A DNA stretch of 64,000 nt, from the NCBI RefSeq assembly GCF_032594935.1, contig NZ_CP118734.1, positions 152,001 to 216,000 on the forward strand. Direction: 5' to 3'. Origin of the DNA: Streptococcus sp. 29892. Lineage in GTDB: Bacteria > Bacillota > Bacilli > Lactobacillales > Streptococcaceae. Positions 19,128-29,185 of the stretch are shown here, one piece after another; the first letter of the stretch is position 1; every line of letters starts with the position of its first letter. The notes under the pieces are model-generated. The model saw only the letters and a program-made list of their open reading frames with translations. It searched no databases and was not told where the DNA came from. The translations under genes were made by a program, and so were the position numbers.

Positions 19128-19700
19128 ATGGGAACGTATCCACGTAGTCACGGAAGTGTCACAATTACAAGTCCTTCTATTGATGTATTTACAGAGATTC
19201 TAACTACTGTAGATAGATTTCGAGAGATTGAAACGAAGAGTGACAGTATTTCTCAAAATTATCTATATATCTTTGATGAATCGAAGAATCCGGAACAGAT
19301 CTGTGAACGTGCTGATTCCGTTTCGGTAACATGTGATTTTAACCGAACTGGTCGCAGAGACTTTAAGGAAATGATTAAAACGTTGATTTACAGGCTTCAG
19401 AAGATCAATCCAGCTTTAAAAGAATATTCCTTTAGTTTGTCATTTGATTATTTCGAAGATGAGTGGCCATACTTTGAAGGTTATTTAGAAGCTACTATCG
19501 AAATGAGCTACAGTGTTCAGTCAGGTGAGGTAACACATAATTCCATAAAAGAAATATATCACGAAGAAGATGGTGAATGGTTCCATGGCTTTGACGTTCC
19601 AATAGAATATTGTTCTGATGACGAAGAAGTTGTTGAGTGGTCTCTTGACTTGGAAGACACAATAGAATATTGTTCTGATGATGAAGAAGTTGCTGAATGA
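19128..19700 (+). CDS. Hypothetical protein with C-terminal 20-residue repeats
   Basis: A 190-residue acidic cytoplasmic protein, unrecognised. AGAGAGG precedes ATG 19128. The C-terminus consists of 20-residue repeats ending IEYCSD followed by DEE, encoded by exact 60-bp tandem repeats (19561 onward). It stops at a TGA inside the third repeat where earlier copies have TGG, and the same frame stays open to 20012, so a longer ancestral protein is likely. A small acidic/basic gene follows at 19818. No domain could be named. Confidence 0.6.
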   Translation: MGTYPRSHGSVTITSPSIDVFTEILTTVDRFREIETKSDSISQNYLYIFDESKNPEQICERADSVSVTCDFNRTGRRDFKEMIKTLIYRLQKINPALKEYSFSLSFDYFEDEWPYFEGYLEATIEMSYSVQSGEVTHNSIKEIYHEEDGEWFHGFDVPIEYCSDDEEVVEWSLDLEDTIEYCSDDEEVAE

Positions 19701-19758
19701 TCCTATGACTTTTATGATCCCATGGTAGATTGTTCTGATGACGTAGTTTTTCTAGAGG
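19561..19758 (+). repeat. 60-bp tandem repeat, three full copies and a partial
   Basis: Copies at 19561-19620, 19621-19680 and 19681-19740, with a partial fourth from 19741. All full copies end in ATTGTTCTGATG; copies one and two share AATAGAATATTGTTCTGATG. Copy three changes TGG to TGA and ends the reading frame. Confidence 0.9.
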
Positions 19759-19817
19759 CATATACTTTATTGAAAGTTAGTGTTGTGAGTATATATTTGT
19801 CAAAAAAGGAGAAAAGT

Positions 19818-20012
19818 ATGATTTATGATACAGTAGATAAAATTTATAGTAAGATTGCAGAATACGCACGCAGGCCAGAGGGAGGAGTGCATCGATTATT
19901 GTTGATACATGCCCCGAAGGAACGTTTTCAAAAGATTGCCGACCTAGCTCCGGAAGGTGATGAGGAACTAAAAAGAATATTGGCGGAAAATGGGATACAT
20001 TTAAGAGATTGA
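19818..20012 (+). CDS. Small hypothetical protein (64 residues)
   Basis: Starts MIYDTVDKIYSKIAEYARR and ends with DEELKRILAENGIHLRD; soluble, helical, charged, with no recognised domain. ATG 19818 has an excellent AAAGGAG site seven bases upstream, which is why this start is preferred over the in-frame ATG 19722. The frame is continuous with the repeat protein upstream except for one stop codon, so the two may once have been fused or they form a translationally linked pair. Confidence 0.6.
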   Translation: MIYDTVDKIYSKIAEYARRPEGGVHRLLLIHAPKERFQKIADLAPEGDEELKRILAENGIHLRD

Positions 20013-20066
20013 TAGTGAGTGGGTTGTAAGGCTAGTTTTTAATTACATATATCAATCTATTTTAAT

Positions 20067-20119
20067 TTGACTTTGTAAGCACTTTCTTGTATAATAAAAG
20101 AAAAACTGGTTATAACCAG
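20067..20119 (+). promoter_or_regulatory. agaS promoter with embedded cre and palindromic operator
   Basis: TTGACT (20067-20072), 17-base spacer and TATAAT (20090-20095). The spacer contains the cre-like TGTAAGCACTTTCT (20074-20087), also present at pflB. Just downstream, CTGGTTATAACCAG (20106-20119) is a perfect 14-bp palindrome resembling GntR/NagR-type amino-sugar operators. Carbon catabolite control plus a specific repressor is inferred. Confidence 0.7.
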
Positions 20120-20136
20120 AAAAACAAGGAGGAGCT

Positions 20137-21306
20137 ATGTTCCGTTTAGCAAAAGAAGAATTAGAAAAATTGGGGGCCCATATCACAGCTACTGAGATTT
20201 ACCAACAGCCTGGCTTGTGGAAAGAGGCTCATCAACTCTATCTTGACCAGCTTGAGAAGATTGAAGTATTTCTGAAAGCCATCCAGGACAAGCATGATTT
20301 TGTTCATGTTATTTTTACGGGTGCTGGAACTTCAGACTTTGTTGGTCAAAGCATTGCCAATTATCTCAATCAAGTCAATGATTTGAAGCACATCCGTTTT
20401 TCTGCCATTGGTACGGTTGAATTGGTTGGTCGTCCACATGACTATTTACAGGCAGATGTGCCAACTATTTTGGTATCCTTTGCCCGTTCAGGTAATTCAC
20501 CAGAAAGTGTGGCAGCAGTAGAAGTTGCCAAGCAATTGGTTGATCAGCTTTACCAAGTGACTATTACCTGTGCACCAGAGGGCAAATTGGCTCTGGCAGC
20601 CGAAGGGGATGCGGACAATCTCTTGCTCTTACAGCCTGCGGGTTCAAACGATAAGGGCTTTGCCATGACAGGCTCATACAGCTGTATGTCCTTGACTGCT
20701 CTGCTTGTCTTCTCACCAGCTAGCCAAGAAGAAAAAGCCGCGTGGGTCGATACTATTGCCCGTCTGGGTCAAGATGTCTTGGACCGTGAGGATTATGTAC
20801 AAGAGCTTGTTGATTTAGACTTTGAACGAGTGATTTACCTTGGTTCGGGTGGCTTCTATGGGGTAGCCCACGAAGCACAGCTCAAGATTTTGGAGCTGAC
20901 AGCAGGTAAGATTGCGACCATGTATGAGTCACCACTCGGTTTCCGTCATGGACCAAAATCCTTCATCAACGACAAGACTTTGATTTTCCTTCTTGCATCA
21001 AATGATGCTTACACACGCCAGTACGATGTGGACTTGCTCAATGAAGTCCATGGTGATGGCATAGCAGAGCGGATTGTTGCCTTGTCGGCTGATAAACTAG
21101 CAGGTACAGAGGCAGCTAACTTTGTCTTGGCAGAAGGCGGAGCAGACCTGCCAGATGTCTTCCTGACCTTCCCTTACATCATCTTTGCCCAAACAGTATC
21201 AATTATGGCAGCTATCAAGTGTAAGAACTTACCAGATACACCATCCCCAACAGGCACCGTAAACCGTGTGGTGCAGGGTGTAATTATTCATCCTTTGGAA
21301 AAATAG
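20137..21306 (+). CDS. agaS: SIS-domain sugar isomerase/deaminase, AgaS family
   Basis: A 389-residue enzyme with two SIS domains: the first around VIFTGAGTSDFVGQSIAN and VSFARSGNSPESVAAV, the second around VIYLGSGGFYGVAHEAQLK and ESPLGFRHGPKSF. The family includes galactosamine-6-phosphate deaminase/isomerase and tagatose-6-phosphate ketose isomerase, so a cytoplasmic amino-sugar phosphate substrate is likely. AAGGAGGAG precedes ATG 20137. It is a single-gene unit with a cre and a palindromic operator in its promoter. Confidence 0.88.
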   Translation: MFRLAKEELEKLGAHITATEIYQQPGLWKEAHQLYLDQLEKIEVFLKAIQDKHDFVHVIFTGAGTSDFVGQSIANYLNQVNDLKHIRFSAIGTVELVGRPHDYLQADVPTILVSFARSGNSPESVAAVEVAKQLVDQLYQVTITCAPEGKLALAAEGDADNLLLLQPAGSNDKGFAMTGSYSCMSLTALLVFSPASQEEKAAWVDTIARLGQDVLDREDYVQELVDLDFERVIYLGSGGFYGVAHEAQLKILELTAGKIATMYESPLGFRHGPKSFINDKTLIFLLASNDAYTRQYDVDLLNEVHGDGIAERIVALSADKLAGTEAANFVLAEGGADLPDVFLTFPYIIFAQTVSIMAAIKCKNLPDTPSPTGTVNRVVQGVIIHPLEK

Positions 21307-21313
21307 GCAGTTA

Positions 21314-21341
21314 AAAACGAGTTGCAGGTGCAGCTCGTTTT
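21314..21341. terminator. Bidirectional terminator between agaS and pepX
   Basis: AAAACGAG (21314-21321) pairs with CTCGTTTT (21334-21341), with a further TGCA pair in the loop. Confidence 0.8.
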
Positions 21342-21347
21342 CGCGTG

Positions 21348-23618
21348 TTATAGGCTTGGGATGTGGATAGCCGAATGGTCCAAATCAATCGAAATAGTCC
21401 AGTTACTATTGTCCCGAATAGTGCATTCAAAGTCTGTCGTGTAGAGAATGAGCTCCAAGACATCACCTTTTTTCAGCTGATAAATGGTTGGTTGCAGCTT
21501 CCAGGTCAGATCCATCCACTGGTCTGGCACCACTTCCTCAACAGTCATTAGGTCGGTGCGGTTCTGCAGGTTCATAAAGCCCTTGGTCACCAAGCGTTGC
21601 GGCATCTCCACATAAGGCAACTCCACCAGATTTTCTTGGGCATGGTAGCGGCCGTTGTCCAGACTTAATCGTGTTTTCGGCGTTGGGATTGGGGCTAGGC
21701 GTTTTTTATTTCCCTTGTCCAATAGCTGAGCAGATAAGAGGCCTTTTGCCACACTAGAAGCGACACGGAGTTTCAGCGTGACCTGTCCGTTGAGCAGGAG
21801 GTCCTCCGTCACAGGCAGCTCCATGCTGACTTGGTTGGCCTTACCTGAATAGAGGTCTTGGTGGAAGGCAGGGTAGGATTTGCCGTAGCGGTCAAAATCT
21901 TCTTGGGCATAGAGATTGGAAATGGTCTGGCTTCCCGTTCCCAGTGGCAAGACAGCTTCGTTTTCACCGCCAAAGGTGTCCAAGGTCGTCCAAGTTTGCT
22001 CACCGCTATTGTCCTGCCAGATAACCGTTGGCAGTTGGTAGTTATTCTCGTAGCCCAGCAGTTTCTGACTGAGCAGGGCGTTCATGGACTCGCGGAAGTC
22101 GATGGATTGCCAGTTGTTCATATACACGTGGGCACCGTTGTGGAAGAAGAGGTGCTTCTTAATCTGGCTTGGCAGGGCATGGAACATATTCCAGACGTGG
22201 ATTGGCTTGACATTCCAGTCCTGTGAGCCGTGGGTAAAGATCACCTCGCACTTGATCTTATCAGCCTGGAGCAGATAATTGCGGTCCTGCCAGTATTGGT
22301 TGTAGTCACCGCTGGTGCGGTCCAGGGAAGCACGTTCTGCCGCCAGTCCTTTTTCGTAGGCTTCTTTGCTACGGAGGAAGTCCCCTGCTTGCAGACTTTT
22401 CGAGTAGGTCAGGGCGGTCAAGCTATCCAAGTCCTCTCCTGGATAGCCGCCTGGGCTGGTTACCAGACCGTTTTCACGGTAGTAGTCATACCAAGAGGAA
22501 ATCCCTGCTTCTGCGATGATGACCTCCAATCCGTCCACGCCAGTTGTTGCCAAGGCATTGGACATGGTACCGAGGTAAGACAGTCCTGTCGTCGCCACCT
22601 TACCATTGGCCCAATCAGCCTTGACCTCTAACGAGCGAGTGTGGTCTGTGTAGGCCTTGGTGCGACCGTTCAGCCAGTCAATCACCGCTTTATAGCCTTC
22701 TACCTGCTGGTAGTCGCCAGATGTCATGTAGCCCGTCGAACCTAGAGTTCCAACTCCAGAAACATGGAGGCTGGCAAAGCCGCGAGCGAGGAAGTAGTCA
22801 TTGAGAGAGTAAGAAGTGATGTGGCCCAGTTTTTCGGTGGCAAGGCTGACGGGTAGCTCTCGCAAGTCCAAGTCTAGTTTTGTGATGCTGGTCTGCTTGA
22901 CCTCAATGGTGCCAGCTGGTTTTTCCGCCAACTCCCCTTCCATCTTGTGCAGGGCCTTGTCGCTAGCTACATCGTTAACCCCTTGATGATAGGGACTGTT
23001 GGTAATCACCGCAGGGATTTTCCCGTCAAACTGCGGACGGAGAATGGAAACTTTGACAATATCAGTCTGGCCAGTCCCAGCCGTATCGACAGGTGTTTCG
23101 ACATAAACCACCTCGCGAATGAGGTTTTTGGTTGAAAAAGTTGCCAGTGACTTACCGTTGAAGAAGCGGTAGTGGTTATCTTCTGGAATCAGGTCGTCAC
23201 TGACCAGCTGGTCAATCAAGGTGTTTCCAGACTTGGTGCGGGTAGCGAGCAGTTGATAGAGGTTGTCGATGATGTCCCCATAGACAATGGGAAACTGGCT
23301 GGTCTTGCGAAATTCCTCCACATCTGTATAATCCACACCAGGCACAAAGCCCAGCAACTGAAAGGCGACTTGATAGAAAATCTGGTCAGTCAGCTCACGG
23401 TCAGACTGGAAGAAGGTCAGCAAGTCTGTATTCCAGTCTGCAATCATGTTGGACAGGGCAAAGTCAGTATTGGCTGTTAAAAAATGGCACTTTCTGACAA
23501 AGATTTCCAGATTTTTTTTCGGACTGTGGTCGCTCTGCAATGCAAAACCAAGTTTGTTTAGCTCTTCTAGAGATCCTGTTACATCATTTTTTATAAAAGA
23601 AAACTGATTAAAACGCAT
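21348..23618 (-). CDS. pepX: Xaa-Pro dipeptidyl-peptidase
   Basis: A 756-residue serine peptidase of family S15 that removes X-Pro dipeptides; in streptococci it is mainly cytoplasmic and sometimes surface-associated. The N-terminal helical domain is followed by the alpha/beta hydrolase with nucleophile Ser in [13 protein letters not shown], the Asp in [13 protein letters not shown] and the His in FHNGAHVYM, then a C-terminal jelly-roll. Length matches the family (about 755-765). Monocistronic; its own promoter is TAGACA-17-TATAAT. Confidence 0.95.
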   Translation of the reverse strand: MRFNQFSFIKNDVTGSLEELNKLGFALQSDHSPKKNLEIFVRKCHFLTANTDFALSNMIADWNTDLLTFFQSDRELTDQIFYQVAFQLLGFVPGVDYTDVEEFRKTSQFPIVYGDIIDNLYQLLATRTKSGNTLIDQLVSDDLIPEDNHYRFFNGKSLATFSTKNLIREVVYVETPVDTAGTGQTDIVKVSILRPQFDGKIPAVITNSPYHQGVNDVASDKALHKMEGELAEKPAGTIEVKQTSITKLDLDLRELPVSLATEKLGHITSYSLNDYFLARGFASLHVSGVGTLGSTGYMTSGDYQQVEGYKAVIDWLNGRTKAYTDHTRSLEVKADWANGKVATTGLSYLGTMSNALATTGVDGLEVIIAEAGISSWYDYYRENGLVTSPGGYPGEDLDSLTALTYSKSLQAGDFLRSKEAYEKGLAAERASLDRTSGDYNQYWQDRNYLLQADKIKCEVIFTHGSQDWNVKPIHVWNMFHALPSQIKKHLFFHNGAHVYMNNWQSIDFRESMNALLSQKLLGYENNYQLPTVIWQDNSGEQTWTTLDTFGGENEAVLPLGTGSQTISNLYAQEDFDRYGKSYPAFHQDLYSGKANQVSMELPVTEDLLLNGQVTLKLRVASSVAKGLLSAQLLDKGNKKRLAPIPTPKTRLSLDNGRYHAQENLVELPYVEMPQRLVTKGFMNLQNRTDLMTVEEVVPDQWMDLTWKLQPTIYQLKKGDVLELILYTTDFECTIRDNSNWTISIDLDHSAIHIPSL

Positions 23619-23653
23619 AGCTTTTCCTCTTTTTTACTTAGTAGTCTGTACTT

Positions 23654-23682
23654 ATTATAGCTGATAAGGGGTGCTTTGTCTA
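23654..23682 (-). promoter_or_regulatory. Promoter of pepX
   Basis: On the minus strand TAGACA (23677-23682), 17-base spacer, TATAAT (23654-23659). Confidence 0.75.
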
Positions 23683-23733
23683 AGATTTGTTGAAGCATCA
23701 GTATATCTATGTAGAAAATGACAGTATAATTAG

Positions 23734-23762
23734 TTGTAAAATAGTGATTTTTTTTATACAAT
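23734..23762 (+). promoter_or_regulatory. Promoter of cppA
   Basis: TTGTAA (23734-23739), 17-base spacer with a T-run, TACAAT (23757-23762). Confidence 0.7.
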
Positions 23763-23795
23763 ATTCTAGTATTTATTGAGGAGAGAATAGCTATC

Positions 23796-24530
23796 GTGTT
23801 GAGAAAAAATGATGTGATTGTGCCTGTATTGCGTGTCAATAATCGTGGTATCAATCAAGCCTTCCTAGAAGATCAACTAGGAATGAAAGTGAAATTAGAA
23901 GACGGTCCTTTTGCTGATTTTGGCGATAGAACCAGTTCTGCAACAAAATTGGTTTTGATGGAGTCGCCAGGTAATCGCACTCGGGCTGTCAAGGGACTAA
24001 AAAAATTAAATAAAATCGTGGTTAAGGTAGAGCAGGCTAGTGACATTGAAGCCTTGCTAGCTCGAGGCACAGTGTTTGCCAAGCTCTATAAAGGAAAAGC
24101 TGGTTTTGGCTTTGAAGCTCTTTCTCCAGAGGGAGATAGCTTCCTGCTCCATGCAGAACAGTCTATCGAGGATTTGACGGCTATTCTTCCGCCAGTACAC
24201 TTTCCTGCTCAAGCTGATTTTTCAGGTCTGACTGCTTTTGCGGTGGAAGCTGTCTGGATCAATAGTCCACAAGCCAGCGTTAGTCAAGATTTCTATGAAA
24301 CAATCTTACCTGATCAAGACTTTTTGCATTTTGTTGGGGCGGAAGGTGAAGATCTAGTAACCCCTGCGGATCAGGTTTGGGACTTGGACAGTTTGCGTTT
24401 TCCTGTCGAGCAGGATTTTGACTGGGCAAACTTGGAAAGTCAGTTGGAAGGTCCCTTCTTTAAAGACAAAAAAGAAACCTTTATCCAAACGGTTGACCCA
24501 AGTGGTATTGAATTGTGGTTTGAAAAATGA
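23796..24530 (+). CDS. cppA: CppA family protein (VOC fold; 'C3-degrading proteinase')
   Basis: A 244-residue streptococcal protein of the CppA family: an N-terminal glyoxalase/VOC-like domain (VPVLRVNNRGINQAFLEDQLG, RTRAVKGLKKLNKIVVKVE) and a C-terminal CppA_C domain. It has been described as degrading complement C3, but there is no signal peptide and the enzyme activity is doubtful to me. Start is GTG 23796 or the adjacent TTG; GGAG lies about a dozen bases upstream. Its stop overlaps the next gene by four bases. Confidence 0.85.
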   Translation: MLRKNDVIVPVLRVNNRGINQAFLEDQLGMKVKLEDGPFADFGDRTSSATKLVLMESPGNRTRAVKGLKKLNKIVVKVEQASDIEALLARGTVFAKLYKGKAGFGFEALSPEGDSFLLHAEQSIEDLTAILPPVHFPAQADFSGLTAFAVEAVWINSPQASVSQDFYETILPDQDFLHFVGAEGEDLVTPADQVWDLDSLRFPVEQDFDWANLESQLEGPFFKDKKETFIQTVDPSGIELWFEK

Positions 24531-25465
24531 GACAAGCGATTTTAGACAAGATTTCAGAGCAGATTGTAGCAGGAGTTTATCCTGGTGCCAGTCTGGCTCT
24601 TTTTTCTAGGGGACAGTGGCAGGAGTATTATCTGGGGACTCAAGATGGTCAGACGCCAGTAGAGGCGGGTTTGACCTATGATTTGGCCTCCGTATCCAAG
24701 GTGGTTGGTGTAGGCACTCTTGCGACTTTTTTGGTCAATAGCGGAGCTTTGGAGCTAGATAGGACCTTGCAGTCTTACTATCCTGCTTTTCAGAATAGTC
24801 AGGTGACCATTCGGCAATTATTGACCCATACTAGTGGCATTGATCCTTTTATTCCCAATCGGGATAGTCTGGATGCAGACCAATTAAAAGAAGCGATATT
24901 GAAGATAAGGGTGACGGAGAACAAGGACTTTTTCTATACTGATATCAATTTTCTCCTGTTTGGCTTTTTGTTGGAGGAACTAGGTGGAGCTTGTCTGGAC
25001 CAGCTAATCAGTCAAGGCGTTCTAGAGCCCTTTGGCATGTCCCAAACCTCCTTTGGACCAGTCAGTCAGGCGGTGCCGACGGTGCGTGAGGTAAAAGCAG
25101 GTGTGGTGCACGATCCCAAGGCGCGTGTCTTGGGTGTCCATGCGGGTAGTGCGGGTCTCTTTTCGACGGTCAGAGATTTGGAAATCTTTTTGGAGCGCTA
25201 TTTGACCGAGGATTTTGCGGCAGGATTGACCCAGGATTATGGCTTTGACGACAAGCGCAAGCGGTCGTTGGCCTGGGATAAAAAGGGGGACTGGTTGTCC
25301 CATACGGGCTATACAGGGACCTTTATCATGTACAATCGTCCCTTGCAACAGGCGGCTATTTTCCTCTCCAATCGTACCTTTGAAAAGGATGAGCGGGCTC
25401 AGTGGAAGCTGGATCGAAACCAGGTTATGGCTCTGATTCGTCAGGTTTTGGAGGATGAGTGTTAG
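24527..25465 (+). CDS. Serine hydrolase of the class C beta-lactamase family
   Basis: A 312-residue protein with the SxxK motif SVSK (ASVSKVVG, about residue 55), a YTD in FFYTDINFLLFG where Tyr-x-Asn is usual, and HTG (LSHTGYTG) at the KTG position. There is no signal peptide, so it is probably cytoplasmic; substrate unknown (esterase or peptidase). Translation is coupled to cppA by an ATGA overlap, an arrangement I recall as common in streptococci. Confidence 0.85.
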   Translation: MRQAILDKISEQIVAGVYPGASLALFSRGQWQEYYLGTQDGQTPVEAGLTYDLASVSKVVGVGTLATFLVNSGALELDRTLQSYYPAFQNSQVTIRQLLTHTSGIDPFIPNRDSLDADQLKEAILKIRVTENKDFFYTDINFLLFGFLLEELGGACLDQLISQGVLEPFGMSQTSFGPVSQAVPTVREVKAGVVHDPKARVLGVHAGSAGLFSTVRDLEIFLERYLTEDFAAGLTQDYGFDDKRKRSLAWDKKGDWLSHTGYTGTFIMYNRPLQQAAIFLSNRTFEKDERAQWKLDRNQVMALIRQVLEDEC

Positions 25466-25567
25466 ACAGAAGGTTTACCAACTACCAAAATAGTTTGAGG
25501 GTTGAAGTTAGAGAAGAAACCGTTAGCAATTTGTAATCAATTTGACATTTTTTACGGTGAAAATATT

Positions 25568-25576
25568 GGTAAAATG
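25568..25576 (+). promoter_or_regulatory. Extended -10 promoter of the LysM-CHAP gene
   Basis: TGG-TAAAAT (25568-25576). The predicted start site falls at about 25583, which rules out the upstream ATG 25582. TGTAAT-N5-TGACAT at 25532-25548 partly resembles a WalR/VicR box. Confidence 0.5.
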
Positions 25577-25599
25577 AGAATATGTATTGGAGGTGTAAA

Positions 25600-26400
25600 A
25601 TGAAAAAGTATATTTGTCAGTCGGCCTTGTTGTTGGCAGGTTTTGTGACTACTGTTATGGGTGTCTATAGTGTTCAAGCAGACAGTCATATTGTGGTAGA
25701 AGGCGATTCCCTTTACTCAATCGCAGACCAGTATGGCGTCGATCCCAATCAACTAGCAGAAACCAATGGATTGGACATTCTAGGCCTAATCACACCAGGA
25801 CAAGTTTTAGAATTGCCAGGTCAAGCCTATGTCGAAGAATTTGAAGAAGCTGGTGCAGGTCAGTCTGACTATGTTGTTCAAGAGGGGGATTCCCTTTATG
25901 GTATTGCAGATGCTTTTTCATTGGACATTTACGATTTATTAGCGCAAAATCAATTGACCCTCGAAACGACTTTGCATCCTGGTCAAATTTTGAAGTTGAC
26001 AGAAACAATATGGGGTCAGGCTGTCGATACAAGTAGCGATAGCTACTATCTACCTGGTTATGAATATGAGCCTGGTATCAACTATCCTGTTGGTCAATGT
26101 ACATGGGGTGTACAAAAAGTTGCTCCGTGGGCAGGCGACTGGTGGGGTGATGCAGCTACTTGGGGAGCCAATGCGGCGCGTGATGGTTTCCGCACAGGAA
26201 CAACGCCAGAAGTCGGTGCTATTATTTCCTGGAATGACGGTGCTCTAGGGCACGTTGCCTATGTGACAGCTGTTAATGAAGAAGGGCAAATCCAAGTTCT
26301 TGAAGCCAATTACCGTGGGCAACAATGGGTGGATAATTTCCGTGGTTGGTTCAATCCAACGGATACAGCTGGTGAAATTACCTATATTTACAATAACTAA
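25600..26400 (+). CDS. Secreted LysM-LysM-CHAP peptidoglycan hydrolase
   Basis: A 266-residue exported protein. A signal peptide spans about residues 1-28 (cleavage near VQA-DS). Two LysM peptidoglycan-binding domains follow ([16 protein letters not shown] and [17 protein letters not shown]), then a CHAP amidase/endopeptidase domain with catalytic Cys in [10 protein letters not shown] and His in GALGHVAYV. It probably cleaves cell wall during growth or separation. ATG 25600 is chosen because GGAGG lies eight bases before it; ATG 25582 lies upstream of that site. Monocistronic with a strong terminator. Confidence 0.92.
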   Translation: MKKYICQSALLLAGFVTTVMGVYSVQADSHIVVEGDSLYSIADQYGVDPNQLAETNGLDILGLITPGQVLELPGQAYVEEFEEAGAGQSDYVVQEGDSLYGIADAFSLDIYDLLAQNQLTLETTLHPGQILKLTETIWGQAVDTSSDSYYLPGYEYEPGINYPVGQCTWGVQKVAPWAGDWWGDAATWGANAARDGFRTGTTPEVGAIISWNDGALGHVAYVTAVNEEGQIQVLEANYRGQQWVDNFRGWFNPTDTAGEITYIYNN

Positions 26401-26411
26401 GATAATAAACT

Positions 26412-26447
26412 ATCCCCTCTCGAATTCGATTTCGGGAGGGGATTTTG
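26412..26447 (+). terminator. Terminator of the LysM-CHAP gene
   Basis: ATCCCCTC (26412-26419) pairs with GAGGGGAT (26436-26443), plus inner CGAA/TTCG, then TTTT. Confidence 0.85.
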
Positions 26448-26512
26448 GGTATAGGATAGAGAGGTGAGTAAACCATGTCCGTTGGGGCTATCCTTCCGTA
26501 AATCATCTAGCC

Positions 26513-26541
26513 ATCCTTCCACAATGTGTGGGAGGATTTTC
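26513..26541 (+). terminator. Second hairpin with T-run before pflB 3' end
   Basis: ATCCTTCCACA (26513-26523) pairs with TGTGGGAGGAT (26527-26537) with one mismatch, followed by TTTT. May be a remnant or backup terminator. Confidence 0.5.
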
Positions 26542-26551
26542 TGATACAGCA

Positions 26552-26578
26552 AAAAGGACCTGCAATGCAAGTCCTTTT
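26552..26578 (-). terminator. Terminator of pflB
   Basis: AAAAGGAC (26552-26559) pairs with GTCCTTTT (26571-26578); on the minus strand a T-run follows. Confidence 0.75.
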
Positions 26579-26590
26579 GTGTTTGCTTGA

Positions 26591-28936
26591 TTAAGCTTGA
26601 CCTGAAACTTCGGAAGCGTGGTCGTCCATTGAAAGAACTTCGTGGAAGACGCGTTGTGTCAATTCAGTTTTTTGTTCTTTAGTGAGGTATTTAGTGTTTA
26701 CGCAGTATCCAGAGATACGAACGATAACATCTTCACCAGCCATGATTTTCTCGTAAACGTCGTTCAAGTCCATAACGTTCAAGTTAACGTGCTGACCACC
26801 TTGCTCGAAGTATCCGTCAAGGATAGTCACTAAGTTAGTGACTTGCTCATCGAAGGTCTTACCAAGTGCTTTTGGAGAAACTTGAGTTGTCAATGAGATA
26901 CCGTCGTTGGCATGGTTGAAGTTGAGCTTAGAAAGGGTGTTCAAGTTTTGCAACCAACCACCACGAGATTTAGAAGTTGGGTTAGCACCTGGTGGGAAGA
27001 ATTCCACTTTAGAAGTGTTAACTGAGCCATCTTCATTGAGGAATACACCACGGTGTACAGGTGAGTTACCAGTTTGTTTAGAGTAGGCAACGTTTGAAGT
27101 GATAGTCAAGATAGATACCGCAGCTTCTGCATTCTTGTAGAGTTTCTTGTTAGCAAGACGAGTATAGAATGCTTCCATGAGCCATTTCGCGATATCATCT
27201 ACACGGTCATCATCTTCACCATAGCGTGGGAAGTCACCAGTTACTTCGTAGTCGTAGATGAAGCCATCTTCGTCACGAATTGGTTTAACTTGTGCATACT
27301 TGATAGCTGACAAGGAGTCAACAGTATTTGCGAAACCACAGATACCGAAGCCCATATTTGCACGAAGGTGAGTTGGCAAGAAGGCCATTTGAACTGCTTC
27401 GTAGTTGTACTTGTCTGTCATGAAGTGGATAATATTCATGGCATCAACATAAGTATCTGTCAACCAGTCAAGGGCTTTCTCAAAGTTTGCGATAACTTGG
27501 TCGTAGTCAAAGATTTCAGAAGTGTTTGGTTCAACGCCGTCAAATACTTTGTAGTCTTTGTGGACATCATCATAACCGTTGTTCCAGCTTGAAAGAAGGG
27601 CTTTCAATACGTTTACACGCGCACCGAAGTACTGGATGTTGTGGCGTTTGTCTTCGCTTTCTGGGTCGAGTGGTGACACACAGCAAGAGATACAGCTCAT
27701 TTCACCATAACCGTCTTTAGCCATTGTTGTTACACCTTCATATTGGATAGAAGAGTGCTTGTGGCTCATTGCCATACAGTAGCGACGGAAAGCGTATGGA
27801 AGCTGGTCAGACCAAAGAACTGTCAAGTTTGGTTCTGGAGAGTTACCGATGTTGTCAAGTGTGTTCAAGAAACGGTAGTCCATCTTAGTAACACGGTGAC
27901 GGCCATCGTTACCCATACCTGCCATAGATGTTGTCAAGAATGTTGGGTCACCAGAGTAGATTTCGTCGAAGGCTTTTGTACGAGCGAATTTCACTGTACG
28001 AAGTTTCAATACGAAGTCATCAACAAATTCTTGGATTTCTGATTCAGTAAATGTACCGCGAGCCAAGTCACGTTCAGCGTAGATGTCAAGAACGATAGGT
28101 ACACGCCCAAGAGAAGTTGCCGCACCGTTGATAACACGGCAGACTGCCATGAAGGCGATGTTTGTCCATTGGATAGCTTCTTTTGTGTTCATCGCAGGTT
28201 TGCGAACATCAACACCGTACAAGTCACCCAAGCGAACAACTTGTTGCAAGGCTTGGTACTGCATGTTGATTTCTTCGCGAAGACGGATTGACTCTTCGTC
28301 GATTTCAGTGATGGCATTCCAGTCAGCTACTTTTTCTTCCATCAAGTAGTCAGCTCCGTAAAGGGCCAAACGAGCATACATACCGATGATACGGCCACGT
28401 GAGTAAGCATCTGGAAGACCAGAAACGTGGTGTGAGTGGCGAGCACGGCGGATGTCAGCTGTGTAGGCACGGAAGATACCGTCGTTTACAGTTGTAGCGT
28501 GTTTTGTATAGATTTCATGGATAAGTGGGTCTGGAGTATAGCCGTTTTCGATAAGCGTTGTTTCAGCCATACGGATACCACCACGTGGCATGAAGTTGAG
28601 TTTGAAGAGCTCATCGTTTTGGATACCGAAAATCAGCTCGTTGTCTTTATCAATGAAACCAGCTGGGATGTCAGCAATAGAGGTCGCACGATCCACGTCC
28701 ATTGGGAAGCGTGTGTCTTCGTAGCCAGCTTTTGTTTCTTCGATGATTTTCTTGATGTGAAGCGAACGCTCAGTTGGTCCTGCAAGGAAACTTTCATCTC
28801 CATCATAAGGAGTGTAGTTAGCTTGTACAAAGCGGGTAATACTAGCCTTTTCTTGCCAGTCTACACCTTTGAAGCCTTCCCAGGCTTGAGCGAAAATGTC
28901 TTCAGTAACATTTTTAGTTTTCACTTTTGTTGACAT
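26591..28936 (-). CDS. pflB: Formate C-acetyltransferase (pyruvate formate-lyase)
   Basis: A 781-residue glycyl-radical enzyme that splits pyruvate with CoA into acetyl-CoA and formate in anaerobic mixed-acid fermentation. The active-site Cys pair is in CISCCVSP, and the glycyl radical loop is [14 protein letters not shown] near the C-terminus. Length is as expected. GGAGAA precedes ATG 28936. Its promoter carries a cre-like site identical over 13 bases to that at agaS, which fits CcpA control. The activating enzyme gene is not in the window. Confidence 0.97.
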   Translation of the reverse strand: MSTKVKTKNVTEDIFAQAWEGFKGVDWQEKASITRFVQANYTPYDGDESFLAGPTERSLHIKKIIEETKAGYEDTRFPMDVDRATSIADIPAGFIDKDNELIFGIQNDELFKLNFMPRGGIRMAETTLIENGYTPDPLIHEIYTKHATTVNDGIFRAYTADIRRARHSHHVSGLPDAYSRGRIIGMYARLALYGADYLMEEKVADWNAITEIDEESIRLREEINMQYQALQQVVRLGDLYGVDVRKPAMNTKEAIQWTNIAFMAVCRVINGAATSLGRVPIVLDIYAERDLARGTFTESEIQEFVDDFVLKLRTVKFARTKAFDEIYSGDPTFLTTSMAGMGNDGRHRVTKMDYRFLNTLDNIGNSPEPNLTVLWSDQLPYAFRRYCMAMSHKHSSIQYEGVTTMAKDGYGEMSCISCCVSPLDPESEDKRHNIQYFGARVNVLKALLSSWNNGYDDVHKDYKVFDGVEPNTSEIFDYDQVIANFEKALDWLTDTYVDAMNIIHFMTDKYNYEAVQMAFLPTHLRANMGFGICGFANTVDSLSAIKYAQVKPIRDEDGFIYDYEVTGDFPRYGEDDDRVDDIAKWLMEAFYTRLANKKLYKNAEAAVSILTITSNVAYSKQTGNSPVHRGVFLNEDGSVNTSKVEFFPPGANPTSKSRGGWLQNLNTLSKLNFNHANDGISLTTQVSPKALGKTFDEQVTNLVTILDGYFEQGGQHVNLNVMDLNDVYEKIMAGEDVIVRISGYCVNTKYLTKEQKTELTQRVFHEVLSMDDHASEVSGQA

Positions 28937-28977
28937 GAGGGTTCTCCTTTGAGATAGTTTTGTTTTTCACATATTTT

Positions 28978-29006
28978 AGTATATCATATGTAAGCACTTT
29001 CCACAA
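28978..29006 (-). promoter_or_regulatory. pflB promoter with cre-like site
   Basis: On the minus strand TTGTGG (29001-29006), 17-base spacer, extended -10 TGA-TATACT (28978-28983). The cre-like TGTAAGCACTTTCC (plus strand 28989-29002) covers the spacer and -35. Confidence 0.7.
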
Positions 29007-29185
29007 GATAAAAATAGTTGAAAACATACTGAAATAATTTTCATTTTATATGTAAAAAAGTAGAAAAGATAAAATTACTTTTCATAGCTCAAACTTGAAC
29101 GAAGGGAGACGCTTATTTTCGAGGCGTGAAAGATTTGTAAAAATAATGTATAATGTGTTACATACAAAAGCAGAAAGGAGTATCC

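Noticed and set aside
25532..25548. TGTAAT-N5-TGACAT before the LysM-CHAP gene as a VicR box
   Set aside because: The second half-site does not fit TGTNAN; kept only as a remark in the promoter entry.
25582..25599. Upstream ATG of the LysM-CHAP gene
   Set aside because: It lies before the ribosome site and at the predicted transcription start.
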